Shown here in pieces: positions 6,256 through 14,164 of a DNA stretch of 25,720 bases. Position 1 is the stretch's first letter, and every line of letters begins with the position of its first letter. The DNA lies in NCBI GenBank assembly GCA_964015035.1, contig CAXHCA010000094.1:1-25720 (forward strand). The letters are read 5' to 3'. The translations under genes and the position numbers were made by a program. The DNA comes from BQJU01 sp964015035 (GTDB lineage Bacteria; Bacteroidota; Bacteroidia; Chitinophagales; Saprospiraceae). The notes beneath the pieces are model-generated. The model saw nothing but the letters and a program-made list of their open reading frames with translations. It was not told the DNA's origin and searched no databases.

Positions 6256-7479
6256 ATGCTAACCAAATTAGCTTGGCGAAATATCTGGCGCAACCGGAGG
6301 CGGACCTTCATCACGGCAGGTTCGGTCATGTTTGCGGTGTTTTTTTCCGTCTTTATGCAGTCTATCCAAGTGGGGGCCTGGGACCATATGCTCAATAACG
6401 TGGTCAACTTTTACTACGGGTATGCGCAGATCAACGAACCCGGCTACCGGGATGATCAGTCGATTGATAAGGCCTTTGCCATTAACGATTCACTGGAGGC
6501 CCTAACTCAATATCCTTCGATTCAGGATATTGTGCCCCGACTGGAATCTTTTGCGCTAGCTTCTCATGATCAGCACACCACGGGGGTATTGGTTGTAGGG
6601 ACACAGCCTGAAAAAGAGGATCAAATGACGAATCTCTCCGGCAGGTTGGAAGCAGGCCAATACCTGACCGACAATGACCAATCAGCATTGGTGGCTTCGG
6701 GGCTGGCAGAATACCTCAAACTAGGGCTCGGCGATACCATTGTGTTGATCAGTCAAGGCTACCACGGGGTAAATGCCGCAGGAAAATACGCCATTAAGGG
6801 GTTATTAAATTTTGGCTCCCCGGATTTGAACAAACGTATGGTTTATCTGGCCTTGCCGGAAGCACAACGGCTATACGGCGCCGAAGATCTGGTGACTACC
6901 GTAGCGCTGAATATTCCGAATAAGGAAGCAACGGCGAAGGCGGTTGCGGTAGTCAACAAGACCCTTGACAAAGACCACTACGAGGTTTTGGATTGGCAGG
7001 GTATGCTTCCAGATCTGGTGCAGGCCAGGGAATTAGACACCGCTGGCAACTTACTAGTATTGTTTGTTTTATACATCATCATCGCATTTGGCATCTTTGG
7101 CACCATTCTGATGATGACGGAAGAACGAGCTTACGAATTTGGGATATTAATCGCCATTGGCATGAAGCGATTTAAGCTGGCACTCACGGTGTGGCTGGAG
7201 ACCTTGTTCATCGGATTGATCGGTACGCTGGCGGGAATTGCGCTCAGCCTTCCATTGGTCTATTACTTCCACATCAATCCGATTGATCTTTCGGTAATGG
7301 GAGAAGAAGCGGTGAAGACGTATGAAAAATTTGGCATGGAGCCAATCCTACCGGCTTCCTTGGATCCAACAATTTTCACCTCACAGGCAGTCATCGTTTT
7401 TCTGATCACCACACTGATGGCCATTTATCCATTGTACAAGATCTGGAAATTGGATCCGATTAAGGCCATGCGGGATTAA
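6256..7479 (+). CDS. FtsX/LolC-E-family ABC permease, first subunit
   Basis: A 407-residue inner-membrane permease of the MacB/FtsX/LolCE type. It has one N-terminal transmembrane helix (about 18-38) after the positively charged start LAWRNIWRNRRR. A large periplasmic MacB_PCD-like domain follows (about 40-260), then three C-terminal helices (about 266-288, 309-336, 375-398). The coupling region is EERAYEFGILIAIGMKR, the E-x-G-x-L-x-A-I-G pattern contacted by the ATPase. It ends DPIKAMRD, the family's usual P-x-x-A-x-R tail. Type VII ABC systems of this kind do mechanical work on the periplasmic side instead of moving substrate through the membrane. The partner subunit is the next gene, 26 bases downstream. 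Confidence 0.9.
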   Translation: MLTKLAWRNIWRNRRRTFITAGSVMFAVFFSVFMQSIQVGAWDHMLNNVVNFYYGYAQINEPGYRDDQSIDKAFAINDSLEALTQYPSIQDIVPRLESFALASHDQHTTGVLVVGTQPEKEDQMTNLSGRLEAGQYLTDNDQSALVASGLAEYLKLGLGDTIVLISQGYHGVNAAGKYAIKGLLNFGSPDLNKRMVYLALPEAQRLYGAEDLVTTVALNIPNKEATAKAVAVVNKTLDKDHYEVLDWQGMLPDLVQARELDTAGNLLVLFVLYIIIAFGIFGTILMMTEERAYEFGILIAIGMKRFKLALTVWLETLFIGLIGTLAGIALSLPLVYYFHINPIDLSVMGEEAVKTYEKFGMEPILPASLDPTIFTSQAVIVFLITTLMAIYPLYKIWKLDPIKAMRD

Positions 7480-7505
7480 ACAATAACATAATAATAACCA
7501 ATACG

Positions 7506-8720
7506 ATGTTAATCAAAATAGCCTGGAAAAATATTTGGAGAAACCGTGTCCGCAGTTTTGTGGTAATGGGGGCCATTATCCTGGGCGTGTGGGCCACCAT
7601 CTTCATGATCAGTTTTTCTTACGGAATGGTGAGAAGTTATGTCGACAATGCCATTGAAAACCAAATTTCCCACGTTCAGGCCCATGTGCCTGACTTTAAA
7701 AAAGACCGGGAGTACCAATATTATTTTGAAAACCCGGACCGCGTTTTGGCTGCGGCCAAAAAAGTAGCAGGATATAAAGGAGCTACCGTTCGAACCCTGA
7801 TCCAAGGAGCTTTATCCACGACCAAAGGGATGCGCGGTATCGAAATCCGTGGTGTAACTCCAGAATCAGAAGCCAGTGTGACACATATCGACCAGAAGGT
7901 GATTGATGGAGCATACTTTCAGGAAGACGGCAAGAATCAGTGTCTGGTGAGTGAAAGAACCGCCAAGAAACTTGGTATTAAGGTTCGCTCCAAGATTGTA
8001 TTGACCTTTCAGGATCTACAAGGAGAGGTAACTGCCGGAGCGTTCCGGGTAATAGGCATTTTTGACACGGGTATTGCTCCTTTTGACGAAGGCTCCGTCT
8101 TTGTCAAATCGGTTGATCTCAACCGCTTGCTAGGTAAAGAAAGCATTGCGCACGAGATGGCGCTATTGCTAAATGACCCGCGACAGGCACTGCCCGCTAA
8201 AGAATATTTGCAAGAGCAACTACCCGAATTTAAAGTAGAGACCTATCGAGAGATTTCTCCCGATGTGCAGCTGTATGAGTCACAAATTCAGACTTCTGTC
8301 ACGATCTTCATTGTGATTATCATGCTGGCGTTGGTGTTCGGCATCATCAACACCATGTTGATGGCCGTGTTGGAGCGCTATCGGGAATTGGGCATGCTGA
8401 TGGCGATTGGCATGAATAAGGTACGGGTTTTCTTTATGATTTTCCTGGAAACAATATTTCTGGCACTGGTAGCGGTGGTTCCGGGACTCTTGTTGGGCTA
8501 CTTGTCGGTTCAACATTTCAACAAGCACGGCATCAACCTAGGAGCCTTTTCACGTGGTCTGGAGCAGTTTGGAATGTCTGAGATAATTTATCCGACGGTT
8601 GAGCAGGGGGTCTATGTACAAATGGCTATTGCGGTAGCGATTACGGCCGTCCTAGCCTCCATCTATCCAGCTTGGAAAGCCATCAAGCTACGGCCAGTAG
8701 AAGCCATTCGAAAAATTTAA
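7506..8720 (+). CDS. FtsX/LolC-E-family ABC permease, second subunit
   Basis: A 404-residue paralogue of the preceding permease. It opens with the same pattern (IAWKNIWRNRVRSF), has a first helix at about 18-40, a periplasmic domain, and three C-terminal helices (about 260-283, 305-335, 372-393). The coupling motif is ERYRELGMLMAIGMNKVR, and it ends RPVEAIRKI. Two different subunits in one operon suggest a heterodimer, as in LolC-LolE. The periplasmic domains of the two subunits are clearly diverged, so they may have separate roles, such as cargo binding and LolA-like protein docking; that is inference from the Lol system. Confidence 0.9.
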   Translation: MLIKIAWKNIWRNRVRSFVVMGAIILGVWATIFMISFSYGMVRSYVDNAIENQISHVQAHVPDFKKDREYQYYFENPDRVLAAAKKVAGYKGATVRTLIQGALSTTKGMRGIEIRGVTPESEASVTHIDQKVIDGAYFQEDGKNQCLVSERTAKKLGIKVRSKIVLTFQDLQGEVTAGAFRVIGIFDTGIAPFDEGSVFVKSVDLNRLLGKESIAHEMALLLNDPRQALPAKEYLQEQLPEFKVETYREISPDVQLYESQIQTSVTIFIVIIMLALVFGIINTMLMAVLERYRELGMLMAIGMNKVRVFFMIFLETIFLALVAVVPGLLLGYLSVQHFNKHGINLGAFSRGLEQFGMSEIIYPTVEQGVYVQMAIAVAITAVLASIYPAWKAIKLRPVEAIRKI

Positions 8721-8739
8721 AAAGCTTAAACAATTCATC

Positions 8740-9423
8740 ATGAGTATAATAAAAACCAAGGCAGTTACCAAGGTGTATAATCCTAAGACCATCCCGGTAA
8801 ATGCATTACGCGGGGTTGACCTGACAATTGAGCCGGGAGAATTTACGGCCATAGTCGGACCGTCCGGTTCCGGAAAAACGACCTTACTCAACATCATCGG
8901 TGGCTTGGACCGTCCAACGGATGGTTACGTGGAGGTGAATGGCAAGGATATTTCCAAACTAAACGACAACCAATTGATCGATTTCCGCAAGGACAACATT
9001 GGCTTTGTATTCCAAGCCTACAATCTCATTCCGGTGCTTACCGCCAAAGAAAATGTAGAGTTTGTGATGCTGTTGCAAAAGCGGGGCAAAGCGGAGCGGG
9101 ACTCCCGAGCCGAAGAGTTGTTGAAAGCCGTGGGATTAAATGATCAAATGGACCGACGGCCGGCGCAACTTTCAGGAGGACAGCAACAGCGGGTGGCTGT
9201 GGCCAGAGCCTTAGCGCCAAAACCCACCTTTGTATTGGCCGATGAGCCTACCGCTAATCTGGATTCTAAATCTACGGCTAATTTGCTGGACATTATGGCT
9301 CGTTTGAACCAGGAGGAAGGTGTCACCTTCGTTTTTTCTACGCACGACCAACGGGTCATTGATCGAGCTCGTCGGGTGGTAACGCTGGTAGATGGGCAGG
9401 TATCAAAGGATGAGAGGAAGTAA
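8740..9423 (+). CDS. ABC transporter ATP-binding protein (LolD/MacB type)
   Basis: A 227-residue ATPase with complete motifs: Walker A GPSGSGKT (40-47), Q-loop FQAYNLIP (Q92), signature LSGGQQQRVAVARAL (from 144), Walker B FVLADEP (164-170) and switch histidine H202 in FSTHD. The sequence fits the LolD/FtsE/MacB group that powers FtsX-type permeases. It starts 19 bases after the second permease. It should form a dimer under the two permeases and drive the cycle by ATP hydrolysis. Confidence 0.95.
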   Translation: MSIIKTKAVTKVYNPKTIPVNALRGVDLTIEPGEFTAIVGPSGSGKTTLLNIIGGLDRPTDGYVEVNGKDISKLNDNQLIDFRKDNIGFVFQAYNLIPVLTAKENVEFVMLLQKRGKAERDSRAEELLKAVGLNDQMDRRPAQLSGGQQQRVAVARALAPKPTFVLADEPTANLDSKSTANLLDIMARLNQEEGVTFVFSTHDQRVIDRARRVVTLVDGQVSKDERK

Positions 9424-9439
9424 TTTTTGATATTATTTG

Positions 9440-9447
9440 AAGGAAGA
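9440..9447 (+). promoter_or_regulatory. Ribosome binding site deciding the barrel gene start
   Basis: AAGGAAGA precedes ATG 9452 at normal spacing. It supports ATG 9452, which begins directly with the signal peptide, over the in-frame TTG at 9437. Confidence 0.5.
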
Positions 9448-9451
9448 GATC

Positions 9452-10639
9452 ATGAAAAAGTGGTTCATCATATTGATTTTTTTGGGTGTACAAATTTCGG
9501 CGTATTCACAAGAGGAAAAGCCCAAAAACTGGACATTAAACGGGTATATCAAAAACCTGGAAAGTGGTTTGTTTTTTAATGAAGCCTTTCCTGATTTAAC
9601 TACATTGCAATTAGTGGATACTTTCTTGCAGGACAACCTTTTACACAATCGACTCAACTTCACCTGGTATCCAAGCTCAAGTCTCACTTTACGAGCCGAT
9701 CTCCGCACTCGCCTTTTCTGGGGCGATCTAGTGCGGGCTACGCCCAATTATGCGCAACAAATTGACGAGGCGAGTAACGATGTGCTCGACTTATCAGTTG
9801 TAATGCTGGATCAAAATAGTTTTGTGATGCATTCTGTGCTGGACCGGCTGTATCTGGAATGGGTCAGCGATAAGTGGGAAGTCCGATTGGGAAGGCAACG
9901 GGTAAATTGGGGGATCAGCGCTGTGTGGAATCCCAATGACGTGTTTAATGCTTTTTCCTTTACCGATTTCGATTATGAAGAGCGCCCCGGAAGTGATGCA
10001 TTGCGGATAAAATACTACACCGGTTTTGCATCAAGCATAGAAATTGCAGCCAAGGCCTTTGAAAATATTGACGAAGCCGTGATTGCTGGATTATGGAAAT
10101 TTAACCGCTGGAATTATGACTTTCAATTGTTAGGGGGGTATGTACAAGGAGATCTAGCTTTGGGTGGTGGCTGGGCCGGCAACCTAAAAAATGCCGGATT
10201 TAAGGGGGAATTTACCTATTTTCTACCAACTGATAACAAAACCAATAGAGATCCCGCTTTTGCGGCAACAATTGGAGTAGACTACTCCTTTTCCAACTCG
10301 CTGTATGTGAATGCAGGTTTGCTCTACAATAGTGAAGGAACGGACAAGGGGAGCGCAGGTAATTTATTTAACTTTGAATTATCAGCGCGTAATTTATATC
10401 CCTACCGAACTGCCGTCTTTTTGCAAGGTGCTTATCCGGTCAGCCCACTCTTTAATAGTGGCTTAGCTATTATCTATAGTCCAGTATCAGCACAGGCCCT
10501 ATTTGTAAACCCAAGTCTCACCTACTCCATTGCTCAAAACTGGGATTTAGACCTCATCGGACAGATTGTCTTTAGCAAGGAGGATCAATATAAAAGTCCA
10601 GTACAGGCCGCTTTTTTACGACTGAAATATAGCTTCTAA
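9452..10639 (+). CDS. Outer-membrane beta-barrel protein (porin-like)
   Basis: A 395-residue secreted protein with a signal peptide (MKKWFIILIFLGVQISAYSQ). The mature part has alternating hydrophobic strands separated by polar turns across its whole length. It ends in LKYSF, the terminal-phenylalanine signal read by the BAM complex. The central block GRQRVNWG (about 147-154), then WNPNDVFN, then DYEERPGSDALR resembles a motif I associate with DUF1302-like and related barrels found beside LolA-like proteins. No plug or TonB box is visible. As the last gene of the tetR operon it is the natural outer-membrane terminus of the ABC/LolA-like pathway. Its stop overlaps the stop of the convergent Rpn gene by a few bases. 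Confidence 0.8.
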   Translation: MKKWFIILIFLGVQISAYSQEEKPKNWTLNGYIKNLESGLFFNEAFPDLTTLQLVDTFLQDNLLHNRLNFTWYPSSSLTLRADLRTRLFWGDLVRATPNYAQQIDEASNDVLDLSVVMLDQNSFVMHSVLDRLYLEWVSDKWEVRLGRQRVNWGISAVWNPNDVFNAFSFTDFDYEERPGSDALRIKYYTGFASSIEIAAKAFENIDEAVIAGLWKFNRWNYDFQLLGGYVQGDLALGGGWAGNLKNAGFKGEFTYFLPTDNKTNRDPAFAATIGVDYSFSNSLYVNAGLLYNSEGTDKGSAGNLFNFELSARNLYPYRTAVFLQGAYPVSPLFNSGLAIIYSPVSAQALFVNPSLTYSIAQNWDLDLIGQIVFSKEDQYKSPVQAAFLRLKYSF

Positions 10640-11643
10640 TTTTCACCTTGCTGTGCGACAGCGTTCACCTTCTCAATGGGCACTTCCAAAAGTTCCGAAG
10701 TTTGTTCTGCTGAAAAGCCCTTTGACAAAAGACGTTTAATACTTATTTCCAGGCCTTGTTCCAAGCCTTTTTCCAAGCCTTGCTCCAGGCCTTTTTCCAG
10801 ACCTTGTTCCAGACCTTGTTCCAAGCCTTGTTCCAAGCCTTGCTCCAGGCCTTTTTCCAGACCTTCAGCCATTCCTCTTTCCATACCCTCTTTCTGCGCT
10901 TTTTTGGCCATAGCTTCCATTAAATATTCATTGATTCCCATGGGTCCTTCTTTTTCTGTTAACTGAATAAAGTCCTCTTCAAATTTAAGTAAATTCTCCG
11001 GTTTTTCAAAACTGCCATAATAACGAATAAAATTCATCAATCGCGCTATTTTAGCCCTAGTATGACCTAATTTTAACAATCGCCTCGCCAGCTTTAATCG
11101 CGCAGACATTTTCTTTTCTTCTTCCCATTGTTGCAAATCCACCCACACATTTTCCAAAATGATAGAGAACAAATTATTAGGGATTAAATTAAAATCTCGC
11201 TGTTTTTGATGCAGTACCTTGTAGGTATCAAACTTGTAGCGCAAATAAGAATTCATAAACCGCTGTTCATAATAATACGGATGATAATTCTGGTGGTCGT
11301 CCGTAAAAATGGCCAAGGCAGTTACTGCACGCCGATACCGGTCAAAAATGCGGTAATAATAGACAAACATCCTTTCCGAAAAATCTTTGTCGTAATAGCC
11401 CTGAATTTCAACGTGGACCAAAAACCAAAGCTCCTCTCCCCTATTAGAAAAGACCTTTATCAGTTTATCCGCATAACGCCTGGTTTCTTTTGAACCAGGA
11501 AAGAGGCGCTCCAGCTCTTTGTCCAAAAATTCAAAACCTTTTTTAAAATCAATTTGGTGGGTCCAATTTTTAAAAAAGAAATAGAGAAACTCCGGGAAGT
11601 AATCTTCGATGATTCCTTTCCACATCTGATCTTTAGAGAGCAT
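10636..11643 (-). CDS. Rpn-family PD-(D/E)XK nuclease-like protein with repeat tail
   Basis: A 335-residue member of the recombination-promoting nuclease/putative transposase group. The N-terminal domain (about 1-150) has the PD-(D/E)XK pattern with D59 in YADKLIKV and E79-x-Q81 in LVHVEIQG. Conserved YYYRIFDRY and YRYKFDTYKVL-like elements follow. A helical middle part leads to a C-terminal tail of ten GLE(Q/K) units (about 261-300) and a short helical end (SIKRLLSKGF...). Rpn proteins are endonucleases tied to phage defence and to DNA exchange. In E. coli an internally started C-terminal protein blocks the nuclease. Here in-frame ATG codons at residues 254 and 258 sit just before the repeats. 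It is convergent with and overlaps the barrel gene by four bases. Confidence 0.8.
   Translation of the reverse strand: MLSKDQMWKGIIEDYFPEFLYFFFKNWTHQIDFKKGFEFLDKELERLFPGSKETRRYADKLIKVFSNRGEELWFLVHVEIQGYYDKDFSERMFVYYYRIFDRYRRAVTALAIFTDDHQNYHPYYYEQRFMNSYLRYKFDTYKVLHQKQRDFNLIPNNLFSIILENVWVDLQQWEEEKKMSARLKLARRLLKLGHTRAKIARLMNFIRYYGSFEKPENLLKFEEDFIQLTEKEGPMGINEYLMEAMAKKAQKEGMERGMAEGLEKGLEQGLEQGLEQGLEQGLEKGLEQGLEKGLEQGLEISIKRLLSKGFSAEQTSELLEVPIEKVNAVAQQGEN
10747..10866 (-). repeat. Ten-unit 12-bp tandem repeat inside the Rpn gene
   Basis: Ten consecutive 12-base units with plus-strand consensus TTCCARRCCTTK encode GLE(Q/K) repeats. Units 3-5 (10771-10806) and units 8-10 (10831-10866) are identical except for the last base, so a 60-base step was itself duplicated. 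Each unit keeps the frame. This is expected to vary in copy number by slippage or recombination between strains. Confidence 0.95.
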
Positions 11644-11738
11644 TTTTTTATTTGCAAAATGTAAATAAAATGTTATAAAAGCAAATAAAACACGTTTTTA
11701 TTTTGTTATAATTCTAAAAAAAACCTGCCTGCTCCTAC
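11644..11738. other. AT-rich upstream region of the Rpn gene
   Basis: Very AT-rich stretch with repeated TAAATAAAA-like words. It must hold the Rpn promoter on the minus strand, but no clear consensus could be fixed. The contrast with the more balanced transketolase gene next to it is marked. Confidence 0.3.
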
Positions 11739-11769
11739 AAAAAAGCCCCGGCATCACTACCAGGGCTTT
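11739..11769 (-). terminator. Intrinsic terminator of transketolase
   Basis: On the minus strand AAAGCCC (11769-11763), one mismatch, CC/GG pairs and an eight-base loop (11759-11752) close on GGGCTTT, then run into six T residues (11744-11739). The stem lies 22 bases past the tkt stop. This is a textbook rho-independent terminator. Confidence 0.85.
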
Positions 11770-11790
11770 CCATTAACCGTTAATATTTCT

Positions 11791-13767
11791 TTACAGGCTC
11801 TTCACTGCCTCCACCAAAGCTTCAGCCGTGATCCCTAGTTTCTCGTAAATAATCTTGTAAGGCGCAGAAGCTCCATACCGGTCAATACCAATGACCTTAC
11901 CATCCAACCCTACATATTTGTACCAACCCAGCGTTACTCCCGCTTCAATAGCCACCCGCTTGCGGATAGCTACTGGCAGCACCGATTCCCTGTAATCCGC
12001 AGATTGGGCATCAAATGCTTCCGTACAGGGCATGGATACAATTCGGATCTTTTTGCCCTCACCATTGAGTAATTGCTTGGCATTAAGAGCAATTTCCACC
12101 TCCGATCCCGTAGCGATAATAATGGTATCAAAACCTTCATCTTCGATCAATACATATCCACCTTTCACTGCTTCACTAGCCGGTGCCATACCTTCTCCAG
12201 CACGATCGAATGTAGGTAAATTTTGGCGAGTCAGCACTAAACTGGTTGGACCATGAGTATTGGTCAATGCCATCTTCCATGCCTCCGCCGTCTCATTGGC
12301 ATCCATTGGGCGAATCACCTGCATATTAGGCATCGCTCTTAGCGCCGTCAAATGGGCTTCTGGCTGGTGTGTAGGACCATCTTCTCCTAGTCCAATAGAG
12401 TCGTGGGTCACAACATAGATCACGCGTAGTCCCATCAAAGCTGACATACGCATTGCGGCCCGCATATAATCGGTAAACACAAAGAAGGTCCCACCAAAAG
12501 GGATCACACCACCATGTAGTGCCAATCCATTCATAATCGAAGCCATGCCGTGTTCCCGTACGCCATAGTGAAGGTATCGACCCGTCGGATTTTCCGGGCT
12601 GTAGCCTGTCTCCCCTTTGGCCTGGGTTTTATTCGAAGGGGTCAAATCTGCCGAGCCTCCCATCAATCCGGGAATCAATGGGGCTAAATAATCAAGTACT
12701 TTTCCGGAAGCTGCCCGGGTTGCCATCGACCCACCGGCTGGAAATTCAGGAATATCGAGTGCTTCGGCAGGTATCTCTCCACGAAGGCAAGCCTCAAAGG
12801 TCATGGCTAGTTCACCATGCACCTGCTTGTAGGTATCCATTTTTTGCTCCCAAGCCCTCTCTGCATTTTTGCCTTTTTCAATCATCTGTGCAGATAAGGA
12901 CTTCAATTCCTCCGGCACATAAAAATCGGGTTGCAATGGAATGCCCAAATTCTCCTTGGTCAGCTTAATCTCTTCTGCACCAAATGGATCGCTATGCGCA
13001 TCGTGCTTGCCTGCTAAATTTGGGCTACCATAGCCAATGATGGTTTTACAAGCAATAATCGTTGGCTGATCAGTGACTGCTTGTGCTTTTTTAATCGCTT
13101 CGCGAATCGCATCATGATCATGGCCGTCAATACTCAGGGTATGCCATCCGTAGCCATCAAAACGTTTGATCACGTCTTCGCTAAATGACAACTCGGTATC
13201 TCCATCAATCGACACGTGATTGTCATCATAAAAGACAATCAATTTGCCCAATTTATTATGCCCCGCAAAGGAACAAGCCTCATGAGACACCCCTTCCTCT
13301 AAATCACCATCGCTGGCAATCACATAGGTGTAGTGATCTACAATTTTGTGATCGGGCTGATTAAAACGAGCAGCCAGAGAAGCTTCAGCCAATGCAAACC
13401 CTACTGAATTGGCAATACCCTGCCCCAATGGTCCTGTAGTGGTCTCCACACCTGGAGTTTCGTGGGCCTCGGGGTGGCCAGGCGTTTTACTGCCCCATTG
13501 ACGGAAGTTTTTCAATTCTTCCATCGACAAATCATATCCATAGAGGTGCAATAGACTATAAATTAACATACTTCCATGACCAGCCGAAAGAATGAAACGG
13601 TCTCGATCGGCCCATTCCGGATTGGCAGGATTGTGCTTCAAAAATTCCGACCACAAGATAGCGGACACATCAGCCATCCCCATTGGTAAACCAGGATGAC
13701 CGGAACTAGCCTTTTCTACCCCATCAATAGCCAGGCCACGGATGGTCTTTATAATCTCATTTAGCAT
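11791..13767 (-). CDS. tkt: Transketolase
   Basis: Cytoplasmic thiamine-diphosphate enzyme of the pentose phosphate pathway, moving two-carbon ketol units between sugar phosphates. With 658 residues it is full length. The N-terminal TPP domain shows SSGHPGLPMG (H24), SAGHGSMLIYS (H64), TTGPLGQG (from 110), and SDGDLEEG (152-159) leading to the DDN of the metal and TPP site (181-183). The pyrimidine domain carries YLHYGVREHGMASIMNG with the catalytic glutamate and DSIGLGEDGPTHQP. The C-terminal domain follows. It stands alone with its own terminator and has no operon partner here. Confidence 0.97.
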   Translation of the reverse strand: MLNEIIKTIRGLAIDGVEKASSGHPGLPMGMADVSAILWSEFLKHNPANPEWADRDRFILSAGHGSMLIYSLLHLYGYDLSMEELKNFRQWGSKTPGHPEAHETPGVETTTGPLGQGIANSVGFALAEASLAARFNQPDHKIVDHYTYVIASDGDLEEGVSHEACSFAGHNKLGKLIVFYDDNHVSIDGDTELSFSEDVIKRFDGYGWHTLSIDGHDHDAIREAIKKAQAVTDQPTIIACKTIIGYGSPNLAGKHDAHSDPFGAEEIKLTKENLGIPLQPDFYVPEELKSLSAQMIEKGKNAERAWEQKMDTYKQVHGELAMTFEACLRGEIPAEALDIPEFPAGGSMATRAASGKVLDYLAPLIPGLMGGSADLTPSNKTQAKGETGYSPENPTGRYLHYGVREHGMASIMNGLALHGGVIPFGGTFFVFTDYMRAAMRMSALMGLRVIYVVTHDSIGLGEDGPTHQPEAHLTALRAMPNMQVIRPMDANETAEAWKMALTNTHGPTSLVLTRQNLPTFDRAGEGMAPASEAVKGGYVLIEDEGFDTIIIATGSEVEIALNAKQLLNGEGKKIRIVSMPCTEAFDAQSADYRESVLPVAIRKRVAIEAGVTLGWYKYVGLDGKVIGIDRYGASAPYKIIYEKLGITAEALVEAVKSL

Positions 13768-13925
13768 AAATTTTCCTTTTAGTTTATTAATTTGAGCACC
13801 GTTAAAGCCCTAGTTGGCCATATCGTCGCGCTTGGAACACTTCTAGCGCCGAAGTTAAGGAATCTGAAACAATCCTTTGACCCGTGAGCTTGATTTTCCC
13901 AAGTATTGACTAAAAAAACGCATTC
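13768..13925. other. Divergent intergenic region, tkt and YfiT fragment
   Basis: About 158 bases between two divergent starts. It should contain the tkt promoter on the minus strand. It holds no recognisable remains of the missing N-terminal part of the YfiT-like gene; an in-frame TAA at 13911-13913 closes the frame 12 bases before the fragment's ATG. Confidence 0.4.
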
Positions 13926-14144
13926 ATGAGTAATGATCTCGAAGCGCTGCGGTATCTATCCTTAAAAATGCTGGAAGTGATCCATCAACGTTGGACGGTC
14001 ATCCTTGAGGCTATGACCGCAGAAGATTTTCGGCGAAAGCGCTACCATCCTGAACAAGAAAAAGGAGCTGAGGGCATGTTGTCGCTTGATTGTTGGCATA
14101 GTGAACATCATTTTGCACACCTGCATTTGGTGATCAATTCTTAA
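13926..14144 (+). pseudogene. C-terminal fragment of a YfiT/DinB-type metal-dependent hydrolase
   Basis: The 72 residues match the C-terminal part of YfiT-like (DinB_2) proteins. The marks are a start of helix four (SLKMLEVIHQRWTVIL), the TAEDFRRKRYHPEQ turn, and the final helix WHSEHHFAHL, which has the H-x3-H pair of the metal site. A complete protein is about 170 residues, so about 100 N-terminal residues, including the first metal-binding histidine, are missing. An in-frame stop lies just upstream. YfiT relatives are linked to bacillithiol or other thiol transfer. I judge it a relic left by a 5' deletion; expression as a short protein cannot be ruled out. It ends 20 bases before the DUF1684 gene. 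Confidence 0.7.
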
Positions 14145-14164
14145 AACTTTAGGTTCTTAGACAA

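Noticed and set aside
10747..10866. CRISPR-like array
   Set aside because: The units are 12 bases, contiguous and in frame within a gene, with no spacers.
10676..10966. Plus-strand frame of 96 codons over the Rpn repeats
   Set aside because: It is the antisense image of the tandem repeat (cysteine, proline and serine repeats) and lies inside a well-supported gene.
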